Source: Zygnema circumcarinatum
Taxonomy: Eukaryota > Streptophyta > Zygnematophyceae > Zygnematales > Zygnemataceae
Direction: 5' to 3'
Length of the DNA stretch: 64,000 nucleotides
NCBI GenBank assembly: GCA_037447605.1
Contig: CM074812.1
Coordinates: 167,114-231,113, forward strand
How positions within the stretch are numbered: the stretch's first letter is position 1; the number at the start of each line of letters is the position of its first letter. Position numbers and translations under genes: made by a program. Under the pieces are notes generated by a model that saw only the letters and a program-made list of their open reading frames with translations, ran no database searches and was not told the DNA's origin. Positions 63,001 to 64,000 of this stretch are shown here, in pieces.

Positions 63001-63191
63001 CTTTGGAGATGTTTCGGAGGTTTCAATGGATCTTTTTTCGGGTCGAAAATGAATGGAACAAAATGACGATAAAGGCGGCGCAGTCAGGTGTCAATTTGTC
63101 GGACATGGGAGGAGGGGGAGACAGAGAGAGGGAGAAGGAGGAGGCAGTGCCTCTCATCTCTCCTTCAAAGGAGCCGCTCCGCTCCGCGTAG
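57066..63191 (+). CDS. EXS-domain membrane protein (ERD1/XPR1/SYG1 family)
   Basis: About 469 aa from 11 exons in phase: 57066-57269, 57798-57890, 58350-58466, 58720-58815, 59220-59333, 59575-59628, 59957-60004, 60312-60462, 60851-61016, 62654-62723 and 62895-63191. It follows Arabidopsis At5g35730 nearly block by block: [83 protein letters not shown], WRxSWYRPLW-type block, [30 protein letters not shown] and [17 protein letters not shown]. About eight or more membrane segments are expected. There is no SPX domain, unlike PHO1 and XPR1. SYG1/XPR1 relatives export phosphate; the role of this short form is unknown. The first exon is the least certain, because an alternative ATG in another frame lies at 57034. 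Confidence 0.88.
58816..58975. repeat. GGGA purine tract in EXS intron 4
   Basis: GGGAGGGAGAGAGGG words begin right after the donor at 58816 and run for about 160 bp. The sequence is complementary to the CCCT tract in intron 9 of the same gene. Confidence 0.9.
61037..62143. repeat. CCCT/TCCC microsatellite, about 1.1 kb
   Basis: Nearly pure CCCT tetranucleotide with occasional CCT slips fills most of EXS intron 9. The long Pro/Ser/Leu frames on plus and Gly/Arg/Glu frames on minus are artefacts of the repeat. Confidence 0.97.
62311..62618. repeat. GACT tetranucleotide repeat
   Basis: CTGA/GACT units with CTCA, CTGG and CTAA variants, including a higher-order repeat: the stretch from about 62440 to 62505 returns at about 62545-62605. 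It lies in the same EXS intron as the CCCT tract. Confidence 0.9.
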
Positions 63192-64000
63192 TAGGTCGGT
63201 GGTGATAGTAGGTCGGTGCGAATGTGGATAAGGGCAATTGGGGTTAAGAGAAGCATGCGAGAGTGGGTGAATTTTTTTGTACGATTTAAAAAAAAACGAA
63301 AAGGAAAAGAGCGCAGGTGCCAAAGGCTGGCGCAGGAGGTAGTGCAGATTTCATTAGGGGAGGGATTTGAGGGCTTTAGGGTGTAGGAGATATGGAAGCA
63401 GGCAAAGGCCCGGATGTTCTATGTTCTCAGTTTTAGGGTTTTTTTTCTTTTGGAGGGTATTCATGATTTTATGGCAGAGGAGAGAGTAGGAGGCGACGTA
63501 CTGAACACGCCATTTTTGGCTGTCATAGTCCGTAACCATTTTATTGGGGGGGTGGGGGGGGGGGAGAGGGGCCATTTTGAGGGCACCCCAATGGGCATTT
63601 TAAATTGGTTCAATTCACACATTTCTGTTTTCCCTTCATGGTTTGTATGACTTGTTCCCCGTCTTGTAACGCCACGTCTTGTTATACATTGCATCCGCTT
63701 TAGCTTTGGTACGTTAAGTATGGGCTGCTCGATAGTTTGCAAATTCAGTCAGATTTGTCTATTAAAAAACGTGGCAGGTTTGGCCAGTGCTGAGACTGGT
63801 ACACGTGGCAGACATCTAGCAATCTTCTGACACGTGGCAGCGAGCCAGCAAGCACCAGGACATTCATCGATTGGAAGCCAATTGGCTCTTTCTCCCATCG
63901 GATGCGCTCATATGATCACAAATCTGTGGGACCCCCTCCACAAAGCATCTCAAGATGAGACTTTCCCTCGACCTGCATTTAACATTGCACACACGACGCT
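63192..64000. promoter_or_regulatory. EXS 3' region and possible promoter of next gene
   Basis: No coding region is supported. Three ACGTGGCA boxes occur at 63769-63776, 63801-63811 and 63830-63840. The last two share ACACGTGGCAG and are 29 bp apart, about three DNA turns. A palindromic CCAAT-type word, AGCCAATTGGCT, follows at about 63878. ACGTGGC boxes in such groups are typical ABRE/G-box promoter elements. The gene they serve would lie right of the window. Confidence 0.5.

Overview
This is a nuclear window from a green-lineage eukaryote (Viridiplantae), most likely an alga. The genes are split by many short GT-AG introns, and ten spliced genes could be rebuilt with consistent reading phase across every junction. 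Their closest remembered relatives are plant proteins: SPT20/PHL, the At1g27410-type SNM1 nuclease, golgin candidate 5/TMF, copper amine oxidase, FRA1/KIF4-type kinesin-4, TMEM120, a TRP/TRFL telomere-binding protein with ubiquitin-like and Myb domains, and an EXS protein without SPX. A pherophorin-like wall glycoprotein with a Ser-Pro rod points to an alga rather than a land plant. I cannot name the species.

Layout. 0-12.4 kb: three minus-strand genes in a row, SPT20 (SAGA subunit), an SNM1 metallo-beta-lactamase nuclease and a probable plastid SAM methyltransferase. A small hAT-type MITE lies between the last two. 13.5-26.6 kb: two plus-strand genes, a TMF/golgin coiled-coil protein and a copper amine oxidase with its cofactor tyrosine and copper ligands visible. 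28.3-37.6 kb: a minus-strand 25-exon chromokinesin, with one assembly gap in an intron. 39.5-46.1 kb: plus-strand pherophorin-like and TMEM120 genes. 46.6-49.7 kb: a repeat-rich block holding a stray copy of a TMEM120 exon inside a minisatellite, a CCCTGAA array, about 460 bp of GA dinucleotides and about 390 bp of TTAGGG telomere-type repeats. 49.8-55.5 kb: the telomere-binding protein gene, directly beside those repeats. 57.1-63.2 kb: the EXS gene, whose introns carry large GGGA and CCCT tracts. The right end has three ACGTGGCA boxes, perhaps the promoter of the next gene.

The genes do not form a pathway; this is ordinary eukaryotic gene neighbourhood. No novel multi-gene system was found. 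The most interesting signals are the telomere-type array next to a telomere-binding gene, the exon copy in a minisatellite, the hAT MITE with an 8-bp target duplication, complementary intronic tracts in the EXS gene, a large acidic exon in the telomere-binding protein, and repeated G-box promoter elements. All exon coordinates are hand-derived from splice signals, phase and family similarity; an error of a few bases at individual junctions is possible.
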